From a virus, in IMG/VR virus record IMGVR_UViG_3300031999_000102, positions 1 through 36,119 of that record: a DNA stretch of 36,119 nt; one strand, given 5' to 3'. This document shows positions 30,899-36,119 of this stretch, one piece after another. Below the pieces are notes generated by a model. The model saw only the letters and a list, made by a program, of their open reading frames with translations, searched no databases and was not told where the DNA came from. The translations under genes were made by a program, and so were the position numbers. Each line of letters starts with the position of its first letter. Position 1 is the first letter of the stretch.

Positions 30899-30904
30899 AT
30901 GAAC

Positions 30905-30933
30905 ATCCTATCACGGTTCCGTTTCCATGTCAA
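30905..30933 (-). promoter_or_regulatory. Leftward late promoter C
   Basis: Minus strand: perfect -35 TTGACA (30928-30933), 17-bp spacer, -10 TAGGAT (30905-30910). It is embedded in the last codons of the preceding gene. Expected start is about 30898. Drives terminase and the structural genes. Confidence 0.7.
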
Positions 30934-31156
30934 GCGCCTTGGCGGAAAACAGGATGTCCACGCGCACCAGGCGGCCACGGTGCCAGTGCTGACGAAACTG
31001 GCGGCTCAAGCCAGGTGGGGCTACATTGCGGGGGTCGGCCAGAATGCGGCACATCATCTCCGGTTCCGAAAGCTGCGCAGTATTCAAGACACGGATAGTC
31101 TGCGCCACCGGGTTACCGTCCGCGTCCAGGTCCACAGTCCCGAACTCGATGTCCAT
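30911..31156 (-). CDS. Hypothetical protein, 81 aa
   Basis: ATG 31156 follows GGCGGAGGC. N-terminal strands D-I-E-F-G-T-V-D-L-D-A-D-G-N-P, then L-S-E-P-E-M-M-C-R-I-L-A-D-P. No domain recognised. Its 3' end carries the -35 box of the late promoter. Confidence 0.55.
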   Translation of the reverse strand: MDIEFGTVDLDADGNPVAQTIRVLNTAQLSEPEMMCRILADPRNVAPPGLSRQFRQHWHRGRLVRVDILFSAKALDMETEP

Positions 31157-31259
31157 GCCGCCTCCGCCGTGCCTGCCAATCCCAGCATTTATCTGGATCC
31201 GCGCGTTTAACCTTTTCCCAAAACCGCTCCGACAAAGACCTGGATTGCCTGCCTATCAT
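31113..31259 (-). pseudogene. HNH endonuclease N-terminal remnant, 48 codons
   Basis: An ATG at 31259 with a perfect AAGGAGAT ribosome site opens a frame encoding L-S-E-R-F-W-E-K-V-K-R-A-D-P-D-K-C-W-D-W, the typical start of phage HNH endonucleases (compare H-F-W-A-H-V...C-W-P-W in the intact gene at 7853). After about 30 codons the similarity stops and the frame ends at TAA 31113, with no HNH core. It overlaps the next gene's start. Best read as a decayed or truncated homing endonuclease, though a short expressed peptide cannot be excluded. Confidence 0.55.
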
Positions 31260-31279
31260 ATCTCCTTCCCTTCTCCTCA

Positions 31280-31402
31280 CTATTTAATCGCCCATAGGAA
31301 AATCATCCGGACCAACCAGAACCAGGCCAGCAATATGGGGGTGAAAAGCATAATCATGACCACAACCGTAGCAATGCGTTGGCCAATCGATTGTTTTTTC
31401 AC
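31280..31402 (-). CDS. Small one-helix membrane protein, 40 aa
   Basis: GTG 31402 overlaps the upstream stop by GTGA, with GGAGGCGAA before it. K-K-Q-S-I-G-Q-R at the start is followed by a long hydrophobic helix (V-V-V-M-I-M-L-F-T-P-I-L-L-A-W-F-W). Membrane protein of unknown role. Confidence 0.55.
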   Translation of the reverse strand: MKKQSIGQRIATVVVMIMLFTPILLAWFWLVRMIFLWAIK

Positions 31403-31629
31403 TTCGCCTCCTGTTCCTCCAGCCACAGTCCCAGCGCGGCCAAAATCTTGAGCGCCGCCACTTCCCCGCATTGGAGACCCAGAGAATTGGCGAGTCGTGA
31501 TACCGTATTACCCAACCCGCATTCCGTCGCCGCGCGGCGCAGAACCTTCCGCACCACGTCAGGATCATCACGTTTGTACGCTTGATCGAGCCACGGATAG
31601 ATTTCATCGAGCGCCAGGCGATCAGGCAT
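31399..31629 (-). CDS. Helical hypothetical protein, 76 aa
   Basis: Start overlaps the upstream stop by 8 bases. All-helical, with R-K-V-L-R-R-A-A-T-E-C-G-L and L-A-N-S-L-G-L-Q-C-G-E-V-A-A-L-K, which could be a small helix-turn-helix-like bundle. Not assigned. Confidence 0.55.
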   Translation of the reverse strand: MPDRLALDEIYPWLDQAYKRDDPDVVRKVLRRAATECGLGNTVSRLANSLGLQCGEVAALKILAALGLWLEEQEAK

Positions 31630-31933
31630 TGTCAGTAACCTCTATGGGCACCAACTGGCCCCGCCATAACATCTCATTCACCAGCAGCCAGAACTCAAGA
31701 GCCACAGGCCCGTGTCGCCCTTTCACCCAACAGAAGTGAGTCAGTCGCTTGCCCCAGAACCTGTAGTGCTCTACCTCGACCAGATACGCGAGCAACTGGA
31801 GCCGCTTGATGTCGCACTTCGGCGCGCCTCGCACAATGCGCTGCAACAGCGCCGCCTCTTTTCGCCAGCGCCGTGGGCGGAAGCAGCACTTCCAGGTGAT
31901 CACCGCCTGTTGCACTGCTGTTCTATCGGTCAT
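31622..31933 (-). CDS. Panacea/DUF4065-like protein, 103 aa
   Basis: Residues about 45-95 (L-Q-L-L-A-Y-L-V-E-V-E-H-Y, W-G-K-R-L-T, W-V-K-G-R-H-G-P-V-A-L-E-F) match the layout of the Panacea/SocA (DUF4065) domain, known in phage-associated proteins and in antitoxins. The N terminus is basic and has two adjacent cysteines. No toxin is evident beside it. Start overlaps the upstream stop by ATGA. Confidence 0.5.
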   Translation of the reverse strand: MTDRTAVQQAVITWKCCFRPRRWRKEAALLQRIVRGAPKCDIKRLQLLAYLVEVEHYRFWGKRLTHFCWVKGRHGPVALEFWLLVNEMLWRGQLVPIEVTDNA

Positions 31934-32148
31934 GGCCCAGCACCATCCTCAAGCCCTGAACGGTGCGGCGTCTTGCCACGGACGCGCCGGATTCTGGCTT
32001 GTTTCAATGCCTGCAGGACCTTCTCGCACCGTTCACACTCTGAGGCGCGGCCCGACGTGGCAAAACAGCACATCACGACCGCGGCGACGATAGCGCCAGC
32101 CATGAGACAGCCCCCGGCAACTCCCGCAGCAAGCCACATTGGGATCAT
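31930..32148 (-). CDS. Small membrane protein with cytosolic tail, 72 aa
   Basis: ATG 32148 overlaps the upstream stop. Residues 3-30 are a hydrophobic segment (A-G-V-A-G-G-C-L-M-A-G-A-I-V-A-A-V-V-M-C-C-F). The tail holds C-E-R-C and basic residues. Role unknown. Confidence 0.55.
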   Translation of the reverse strand: MIPMWLAAGVAGGCLMAGAIVAAVVMCCFATSGRASECERCEKVLQALKQARIRRVRGKTPHRSGLEDGAGP

Positions 32149-32387
32149 TTCGCCTCCTCCGGCCACGCCCACGCCAGGAATCGACTGGCATCGATTCCGA
32201 GCGGGTGCATCACCATCCCGATGCAACGCCAGCAGACATGGTCACTGGTCAGCGGTGGATCGTCATTGACGACAGAGATGTGCTTCAGGGCACCGCAAAC
32301 GGACTGTATCTCTCCGTCAGCGTTCAGGTCGACGAGGTGCAGTTGGCCCTCGTTCATGTTCAGCCCCCGGCCCCACATCAGTTTCAT
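32145..32387 (-). CDS. Cysteine/histidine small protein, 80 aa
   Basis: ATG 32387 overlaps the upstream stop. Starts K-L-M-W-G-R-G-L-N-M-N-E-G. S-V-C-G-A-L-K-H and H-V-C-W-R-C-I-G-M could together bind one zinc ion. Conserved-looking but unassigned; part of the small-gene chain after the helicase loader. Confidence 0.55.
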   Translation of the reverse strand: MKLMWGRGLNMNEGQLHLVDLNADGEIQSVCGALKHISVVNDDPPLTSDHVCWRCIGMVMHPLGIDASRFLAWAWPEEAK

Positions 32388-32518
32388 GCCGCCTCCTCCC
32401 GTTTCTGCTTCGCGAACCACTTTCGGCGCAAGAGAACGTCCCGGAGGCGTTCACGCTTGGTCCCCTGGGCACGGTCGCGCTGCATCCGGCGGCGCAAGGT
32501 ACGAGTCAGTGAACTCAT
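32384..32518 (-). CDS. Very basic small protein, 44 aa
   Basis: ATG 32518 overlaps the upstream stop and its own stop overlaps the next start. About one third of the residues are Arg or Lys (S-L-T-R-T-L-R-R-R-M-Q-R-D-R). Could bind nucleic acid or be a linker peptide; no domain. Confidence 0.5.
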   Translation of the reverse strand: MSSLTRTLRRRMQRDRAQGTKRERLRDVLLRRKWFAKQKREEAA

Positions 32519-32736
32519 GCCAGTGCCTCCTCCGCAGCCTCCGCGGCGTGGTAGCCGCCTGAGTAGTCCGCCTGGCGATGCTCCTCGTAGTGCTCGCACG
32601 TCTCTTCTTCGCGCACGATCCGGACCGGTCTTTCCCGCTCGCAGAGGCGAAACCAGCGAGCACCATGCTTGCCACCCGTCACGGATCTGCCCTGCCGGCA
32701 CGTTCGGCACGTGCGGTCATCCGGCTGTGCGTTCAC
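32515..32736 (-). CDS. Small zinc-knuckle-like protein, 73 aa
   Basis: GTG 32736 overlaps the helicase-loader stop by GTGA. Four cysteines (C-R-T-C-R-Q-G, R-L-C-E-R, E-E-T-C-E-H) could form a small zinc-binding fold. It is translationally coupled to the loader. Confidence 0.6.
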   Translation of the reverse strand: MNAQPDDRTCRTCRQGRSVTGGKHGARWFRLCERERPVRIVREEETCEHYEEHRQADYSGGYHAAEAAEEALA

Positions 32737-33437
32737 CCGGCAACCTTCGGTTCGCGCAGGCTCTCGCCGCGCAGAGTGACGACCATCGTATCGTGTCGAA
32801 TTCGGTCCATCGTCCGCTTCCCGACCCATGCCTCCAATTCACTGCCGGATAGGTTCGTCGTGATGATCGTTCGCAATACGTGGTCATAACGAGAGCACAG
32901 AATCTCACGAATCGTTTCTTGCGCCCATTCCGTCGGGCGCTCAGCGCCGAGATCGTCTATCGTCAACACCTTCGCTCTGCGCTTGAACCAGGTCACGGGA
33001 TCATAACCACCGAAATCGTCAATCTCGTTCGTGTTCGCGCCAAAACTCCGCTTGATGTCCTGGAGCATCTGAGTGGCGTCTTTCCATTCAACTCCAAACT
33101 CTATGGCGGAATCGTCATGGCCATCAGCACGTGCCTTTTCTGTGTTAGCATCATACAACGCCTTGTGAATACACACTGCAAGTCCAGTTTTACCCGTGCC
33201 TATGCTACCCATCAGCAACAGCCAGGGCGGTGATCCGTTTTGGCACCAATCACGGACTGTATCACGAGCAGTAGAATCACCAGGGAAAGTCTCCCACGTC
33301 CAAAGTGCGAATCGTTTTGGGATGCTGTATTGCATTGCACGTCCCGCTGCACATTTGCATAGCCCACAACCGACACTGCAACCGTCAATGATTGTGTAGT
33401 AACCTCTATCCCGACACTTTTCGCAGGATTTCTCCAT
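32733..33437 (-). CDS. DnaC-like helicase loader ATPase, 234 aa
   Basis: Residues 1-30 are a zinc ribbon (C5, C8, C20, C24, C27, C29). AAA+ core: Walker A G-S-I-G-T-G-K-T (77-84), Walker B V-L-T-I-D-D-L-G-A-E (157-166), sensor I I-I-T-T-N-L-S, and an arginine-rich C terminus with R-I-R-H-D. It would load the replicative helicase (host DnaB, none being encoded here) at the phage origin. ATG 33437 with GGAGG lies inside the 3' end of the initiator gene. Confidence 0.85.
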   Translation of the reverse strand: MEKSCEKCRDRGYYTIIDGCSVGCGLCKCAAGRAMQYSIPKRFALWTWETFPGDSTARDTVRDWCQNGSPPWLLLMGSIGTGKTGLAVCIHKALYDANTEKARADGHDDSAIEFGVEWKDATQMLQDIKRSFGANTNEIDDFGGYDPVTWFKRRAKVLTIDDLGAERPTEWAQETIREILCSRYDHVLRTIITTNLSGSELEAWVGKRTMDRIRHDTMVVTLRGESLREPKVAG

Positions 33438-34290
33438 GTGGTGCCTCCGGTGTGGCTACCAGAAACCCTTCCAGGCCCTCAAGATAGTTTTTGTCTGGCG
33501 TTGGTGGTTTGATTGCAGGCGCATCTCTAGCGCGTGCGCCTCCAGTCGGTGCCCCGCCGCGCCGATACCAGTCCAGGATGCCGGCAACATTTGTCGGTTT
33601 GTAACCAGCCATGCGCCACTGCTCAATGCAGCGCTGAAACAGGGCGTGGTCCTGGACGGTCCGCACAATTGCTGCTTCCTGGACCTGGTTTGGCCATACG
33701 CGGGCGATCTCGTGATACAGAACCGCTAGCGCATCACGTTCTGGGCGCGTCCGTTTCGGTTTCTCAGAAGTAGGATTAGCCGCTGGTTCAGGCGCGGGCG
33801 GCGGCGAAGCCGCGCCACTCTCTGTATCTGGATCTGTATCTCTCTCTATATCTGGATCTGTGCTCGTTACGCCTCGTTGCGTTGTCGTTACGTCCTCGTT
33901 ACAAGCCGCCGTAACGGGCAGTGTGAGCCGGGCGTGCTGCTCGCGGTATCGTTTCACTCGCTCTGAAACGGCCTGATGTGCATCCGACGGTGCGCGCCGT
34001 TGACGGGAAGGGAAGTGAGTCACGTAAAGGATGCCGTCCTGATTATTCACCATGTTGCGTTCTGTGAGGCGCCGTACCGTCTCCTGGAGTTGCTCGGGGG
34101 GGATCCGAAGATGCCAACTTGTATTCTCTAAACTGTCGAGTTGGCCAGTTTCGCTATCGTTAGCATCTCGATAATCCAACTCCCCAGCGAGCGCCAATAG
34201 GGCGGCCCAAATACCACGATCTTCCCATGTCAACGTCCCAATCTTGGGATCCCGGTTAGACTCGGTGTACAGTTTTACCCAGGTCTTCAC
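33406..34290 (-). CDS. Replication initiator protein, 294 aa
   Basis: GTG start (34288-34290). Residues 1-105 are a winged-helix-type domain (W-V-K-L-Y-T-E-S-N-R-D-P-K-I-G-T-L-T-W, then L-R-I-P-P-E-Q-L-Q-E-T-V-R-R-L-T-E). Residues 120-195 are a polar linker rich in Asp, Thr, Pro and Ala. Residues 200-294 are a DnaD-like helical domain with Y-K-P-T-N-V-A-G-I-L-D-W-Y-R-R-G-G. The gene next to it is the loader, and the linker DNA contains iterons, an arrangement like lambda O and P. It probably binds the origin in its own gene and recruits the loader. Confidence 0.75.
   Translation of the reverse strand: MKTWVKLYTESNRDPKIGTLTWEDRGIWAALLALAGELDYRDANDSETGQLDSLENTSWHLRIPPEQLQETVRRLTERNMVNNQDGILYVTHFPSRQRRAPSDAHQAVSERVKRYREQHARLTLPVTAACNEDVTTTQRGVTSTDPDIERDTDPDTESGAASPPPAPEPAANPTSEKPKRTRPERDALAVLYHEIARVWPNQVQEAAIVRTVQDHALFQRCIEQWRMAGYKPTNVAGILDWYRRGGAPTGGARARDAPAIKPPTPDKNYLEGLEGFLVATPEAPHGEILRKVSG
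33820..33916. repeat. Iteron array, probable replication origin inside the initiator gene
   Basis: Plus-strand copies CGTTACG (33865-33871), CGTTGCG (33875-33881), CGTTACG (33886-33892) and CGTTACa (33897-33903) are spaced 10, 11 and 11 bp, about one helical turn. An inverted copy CGTAACG is at 33910-33916. Next to them two 18-bp direct repeats (33820-33837 and 33844-33861, one mismatch, 24-bp period) lie in an AT-richer stretch. All encode the initiator linker. Confidence 0.7.
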
Positions 34291-34300
34291 TTGGTCTGTC

Positions 34301-34459
34301 CAAACAAAAACGACATCCGCCCGTGGTCCCGATTGAGCACACGTCCCCAGCGGCCAAGCCAGGTCGGAGGTTTGCTCGGAACCCCGGGCGGATGTCGGCG
34401 AGAAGGCGTCTCACACTGTGTACCCAAAACAAAACCTCCATACGATGGATTGGCCGCTA
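34301..34459 (-). ncRNA. Structured 5' leader B (pseudoknot or attenuator)
   Basis: The predicted transcript starts at about 34460. TAGCGGCCAA (34459-34450) pairs with 34357-34348 (10 bp, one T-G), continued by GGAGGTTT with AAACCTCC. CGACATCCGCCCG (34397-34385) pairs perfectly over 13 bp with 34323-34311, extended by GGTTCCG/CGGGACC. Its 5' arm lies inside the loop of the first helix and its 3' arm outside, so the two interleave. The second helix is followed by TTTTTGTTTG (34310-34301), and the initiator GTG is 10 bases further on. An open frame (34441 to 34256) also runs through the leader. Confidence 0.6.
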
Positions 34460-34466
34460 CATTTAC

Positions 34467-34495
34467 AGTCTACCATAGCAGGTTTAGTTTGTCAA
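34467..34495 (-). promoter_or_regulatory. Leftward promoter B for replication genes
   Basis: Minus strand: perfect -35 TTGACA (34490-34495), 17-bp spacer, -10 TAGACT (34467-34472). Located in the 239-base gap between the gene ending at 34530 and the initiator start. Confidence 0.7.
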
Positions 34496-34529
34496 ATCCG
34501 GCTCTGTCCGTCTGCGCGCATTGCTGCTG

Positions 34530-34712
34530 TCACTTGCTGGGCTGCGGCGCGGAATCGAGCTTGCGCACCAACCCAAGCAGAAAATAAATGTCAGGGATAC
34601 CCACAGGCCAGTCCTCCAAGCGTCGAATATTACGCACATATTCAGCAGCCATCTCCTCGATCTGCCGGAGGCGCTTGCGCTCGGCTGGAGTAAGTTGTAG
34701 GTTATCGCTCAT
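34530..34712 (-). CDS. Small hypothetical protein, 60 aa
   Basis: ATG 34712 overlaps the upstream stop by ATGA. A charged N-terminal helix (A-E-R-K-R-L-R-Q-I-E-E-M-A-A-E-Y-V) precedes a more hydrophobic end. Last gene of early operon B before the replication promoter. Unassigned. Confidence 0.55.
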   Translation of the reverse strand: MSDNLQLTPAERKRLRQIEEMAAEYVRNIRRLEDWPVGIPDIYFLLGLVRKLDSAPQPSK

Positions 34713-35032
34713 TCCGCCTCCATCCCCAGCAGTTTGCGTGCGGCGAGCCAGGGACAAAACATGTGCTGAACGTGCCCTGAATCACGATCGCGTCCGCCAC
34801 ACAACCCGCATTCTGCCCAGACACCGCCGGCTTCTACAACCGGGTCTGCCTCAGCCACTGCCCGCAGCGCCGCCTCCAACTCCGCAATCCTGGCGGCGAG
34901 GCAGTCACGCTCTGTCAACATCATGCACATCGTTGGGGCATTAGCAGTGACAGAGATTCCGCACTTGGCGCACTTGGCGCCACTCAATCCCATCAGCGAG
35001 ATGGGTTGCCAGTCGTGTTTGCAGTCACTCAT
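34709..35032 (-). CDS. Zinc-ribbon protein, 107 aa
   Basis: Starts M-S-D-C-K-H-D-W, followed by C-A-K-C-G (first zinc set). A helix with A-R-I-A-E-L-E-A-A-L-R-A-V-A follows, then C-G-L-C-G-G-R...H-V-Q-H-M-F-C-P-W-L (second set). Two small metal sites around a short coiled coil. This layout recurs in phage small proteins of unknown function. Confidence 0.6.
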   Translation of the reverse strand: MSDCKHDWQPISLMGLSGAKCAKCGISVTANAPTMCMMLTERDCLAARIAELEAALRAVAEADPVVEAGGVWAECGLCGGRDRDSGHVQHMFCPWLAARKLLGMEAE

Positions 35033-35238
35033 TCCGTCACCTCCCGCGCGGTCACCCGCGACCGTCGCGCGATTCGCGCAGCTTCGCGCTCCAGCATCCG
35101 GTGCCACTCATCACGCACGTTGGGTCCACCGCCGCCATGTGGACCGACTTCCAGCCATATTTCTCCCGGCCGGTCGCATGGCCGCTTCCGCGCGAGCTCG
35201 ACAGTCAGTCCCGGCGGCGCGAGGTCTCGCCTACGCAT
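35029..35238 (-). CDS. Small basic protein, 69 aa
   Basis: ATG 35238 with AAGGAG about 10 bases upstream. Arg-rich and helical in the second half (D-E-W-H-R-M-L-E-R-E-A-A-R-I-A-R-R). The N-terminal part resembles a short beta hairpin. Unassigned. Confidence 0.5.
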   Translation of the reverse strand: MRRRDLAPPGLTVELARKRPCDRPGEIWLEVGPHGGGGPNVRDEWHRMLEREAARIARRSRVTAREVTE

Positions 35239-35253
35239 CGGCAGGTAACTCCT

Positions 35254-35931
35254 TCAGCGTGGCGCGAACCGCCACCCACGATAGGGGTCTGGTCCCCACG
35301 AGGCGCATGGTTCCCCCAGAACTGCCGTGTTGCCGCAATCATCCGGGCAGTTGCCGCACGTCTCGCACGTCCGCTCCGGCTCGTCCAGCAGCTTGCCGCA
35401 CCATTCACAATGCGGATGAGCACCGCGCGCGGGTTTCGGCTGCCAACAATCGTGTGATGTGTCGCCAGGTGCCGCGCCCCGACACGTGGTGTACGCCACG
35501 CTACACGTCTCACACATCTGCCTTGGCGCGGACCTGGGCTGCCAGCGGGAAGCATCTTTGCAGCCAACGCACTGGGCTGCTTGCAGGTGCCGAATCGGTG
35601 CGGGATTCGGCTCGGCGCTACAATTCACGCACGTCCGCTCCGGCTCGTCCAGCAGCTTGCCGCACCATTCACAATGCGGATGAGCACCGCGCGCGGGCTC
35701 ATAGAACATGTCTTTGCGCCAGAGTTCCCAGCCGTATTCGCCCAACGCATAGCGCCACGTATTGCCCTGCACCATTTCGTCGCACTGGTGATCTGGCTCG
35801 TCCCACGAGATTGTCAGGGGCGTGTCTGGTGGTGGCTCGCCGGCCATGCTATTTGCCCGAACTGTCCAGAGATGACAAAGAGCGTCCTGAGTTCTGGCAT
35901 CGACGAATCTTGCGCTTATTTCACGTCTCAT
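35254..35931 (-). CDS. Multi-zinc-knuckle repeat protein, 225 aa
   Basis: Start chosen at ATG 35931, directly behind GGAAAGGAGGGAG; an in-frame start at 35979 would lie in the terminal repeat without such a site. The second two thirds contain about 18 cysteines in C-x2-C pairs. The block A-R-G-A-H-P-H-C-E-W-C-G-K-L-L-D-E-P-E-R appears twice, encoded by identical 70-bp DNA repeats. Other knuckles are C-V-G-C-K, C-E-T-C-S and C-E-T-C-G-N-C. Likely several zinc ribbons; function unknown. First gene after the circle join. Confidence 0.65.
   Translation of the reverse strand: MRREISARFVDARTQDALCHLWTVRANSMAGEPPPDTPLTISWDEPDHQCDEMVQGNTWRYALGEYGWELWRKDMFYEPARGAHPHCEWCGKLLDEPERTCVNCSAEPNPAPIRHLQAAQCVGCKDASRWQPRSAPRQMCETCSVAYTTCRGAAPGDTSHDCWQPKPARGAHPHCEWCGKLLDEPERTCETCGNCPDDCGNTAVLGEPCASWGPDPYRGWRFAPR
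35364..35433. repeat. 70-bp direct repeat, copy 1
   Basis: Identical base for base to 35628-35697 (offset 264). It encodes one zinc-knuckle unit of the cysteine-rich protein. Identity at the DNA level points to a recent duplication or gene conversion. Confidence 0.9.
35628..35697. repeat. 70-bp direct repeat, copy 2
   Basis: Second copy of the repeat at 35364-35433, in the same frame (264 is divisible by three), so recombination between them would delete 88 codons without a frameshift. Confidence 0.9.
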
Positions 35932-35948
35932 GTCTCCCTCCTTTCCTA

Positions 35949-36119
35949 TATGGCGGCGCGGGTTCGCCGACTGCTCCACCGTTATCCATCCACGGCCAGA
36001 TTAGGTCACTCTCCCCCGCGCCGCCCGCTTCGCCGCCCCGCCGCCTGTAGCACTTGGCATTCGTTCCTGACTCCAGGGTGTCGCGCGCAGGGCAACGAAG
36101 CCTTTCAGGCGTCCCGCCT
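35949..36119. repeat. Right copy of terminal direct repeat
   Basis: Same as 1-171 apart from one base (36070). It follows the ribosome site of the gene starting at 35931 and supports closing the window into a circle. Confidence 0.95.

Noticed and set aside
34256-34441. Open frame through leader B as a real 61-aa gene
   Set aside because: It has no ribosome site and overlaps the initiator start by 35 bases; mentioned only as a possible leader frame.
1-36119. Integrase, CRISPR array or tRNA genes
   Set aside because: No tyrosine or serine recombinase motifs in any plausible gene, no regularly spaced repeat-spacer pattern, and no cloverleaf noticed by eye; a tRNA scan would settle the last point.

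Overview
This window is the complete genome of a small tailed phage (siphovirus-type). Bases 1-171 recur at 35949-36119 with one mismatch, so the unit closes into a circle of 35,948 bp and the early operon runs across the join. Almost every gene is on the minus strand. They are packed with ATGA, GTGA or 8-nt overlaps, so transcription runs right to left around the circle. The rightward genes are a three-gene block (5135-6052) and two HNH endonucleases (7853-8515 and 19616-20506). No integrase, excisionase, tRNA or CRISPR array was seen, and no DNA polymerase or replicative helicase, so host replication enzymes are probably borrowed. The host is unknown. Long Thr/Pro/Ser/Ala-rich linkers of the PTATPSATP kind and a glycoside-hydrolase-like domain on the endolysin recall Chloroflexota (Anaerolineae-like) proteins; this is a weak hint only.

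Layout in transcription order. (1) Replication: promoter and structured leader (34301-34495), replication initiator with an internal iteron array (33406-34290), DnaC-like helicase loader (32733-33437), then a string of tiny overlapping genes down to 30911, including a Panacea-like protein, two one-helix membrane proteins and an HNH remnant. (2) Late genes from a promoter at 30905-30933: small and large terminase, portal, MuF-like protein, protease/scaffold, two related decoration-type proteins, coiled-coil protein, major capsid protein, small structural proteins, head-tail connectors, two paralogous beta-rich proteins, tail tube, tail chaperones G and G-T joined by a -1 frameshift, tape measure, distal tail and hub proteins, tail fibre, Pro/Thr-rich membrane-anchored protein, a two-domain endolysin and a holin. 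A bidirectional terminator at 6062-6090 ends them. (3) Early operon A from 4998-5027: an MT-A70 adenine methyltransferase and an unknown gene. (4) Early operon B from a TATAAT promoter at 3312-3341: about ten small genes, a putative single-strand annealing protein, and across the join a cysteine-rich repeat protein and three more small genes up to the replication promoter.

The most unusual feature is a set of 5' leaders. At four places a sigma70-like promoter is followed at once by an inverted-repeat structure, a U-rich tract and then the start codon: methyltransferase (4870-4991), replication initiator (34301-34459), first late gene (30825-30898) and rightward HNH gene (7738-7840). In three of them the first helix begins at or within about 2 nt of the predicted transcription start, and it interleaves with a second, terminator-like helix (order a-b-a'-b'). 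That is the topology of a pseudoknot or of a folding switch. These look like phage attenuator or riboswitch-type elements, and I do not recognise the class.

A second strong signal is a lambda-O-like arrangement. Four 7-bp iterons at 10-11-11 bp spacing, one inverted copy and two 18-bp direct repeats lie inside the linker of the initiator gene, a probable replication origin.
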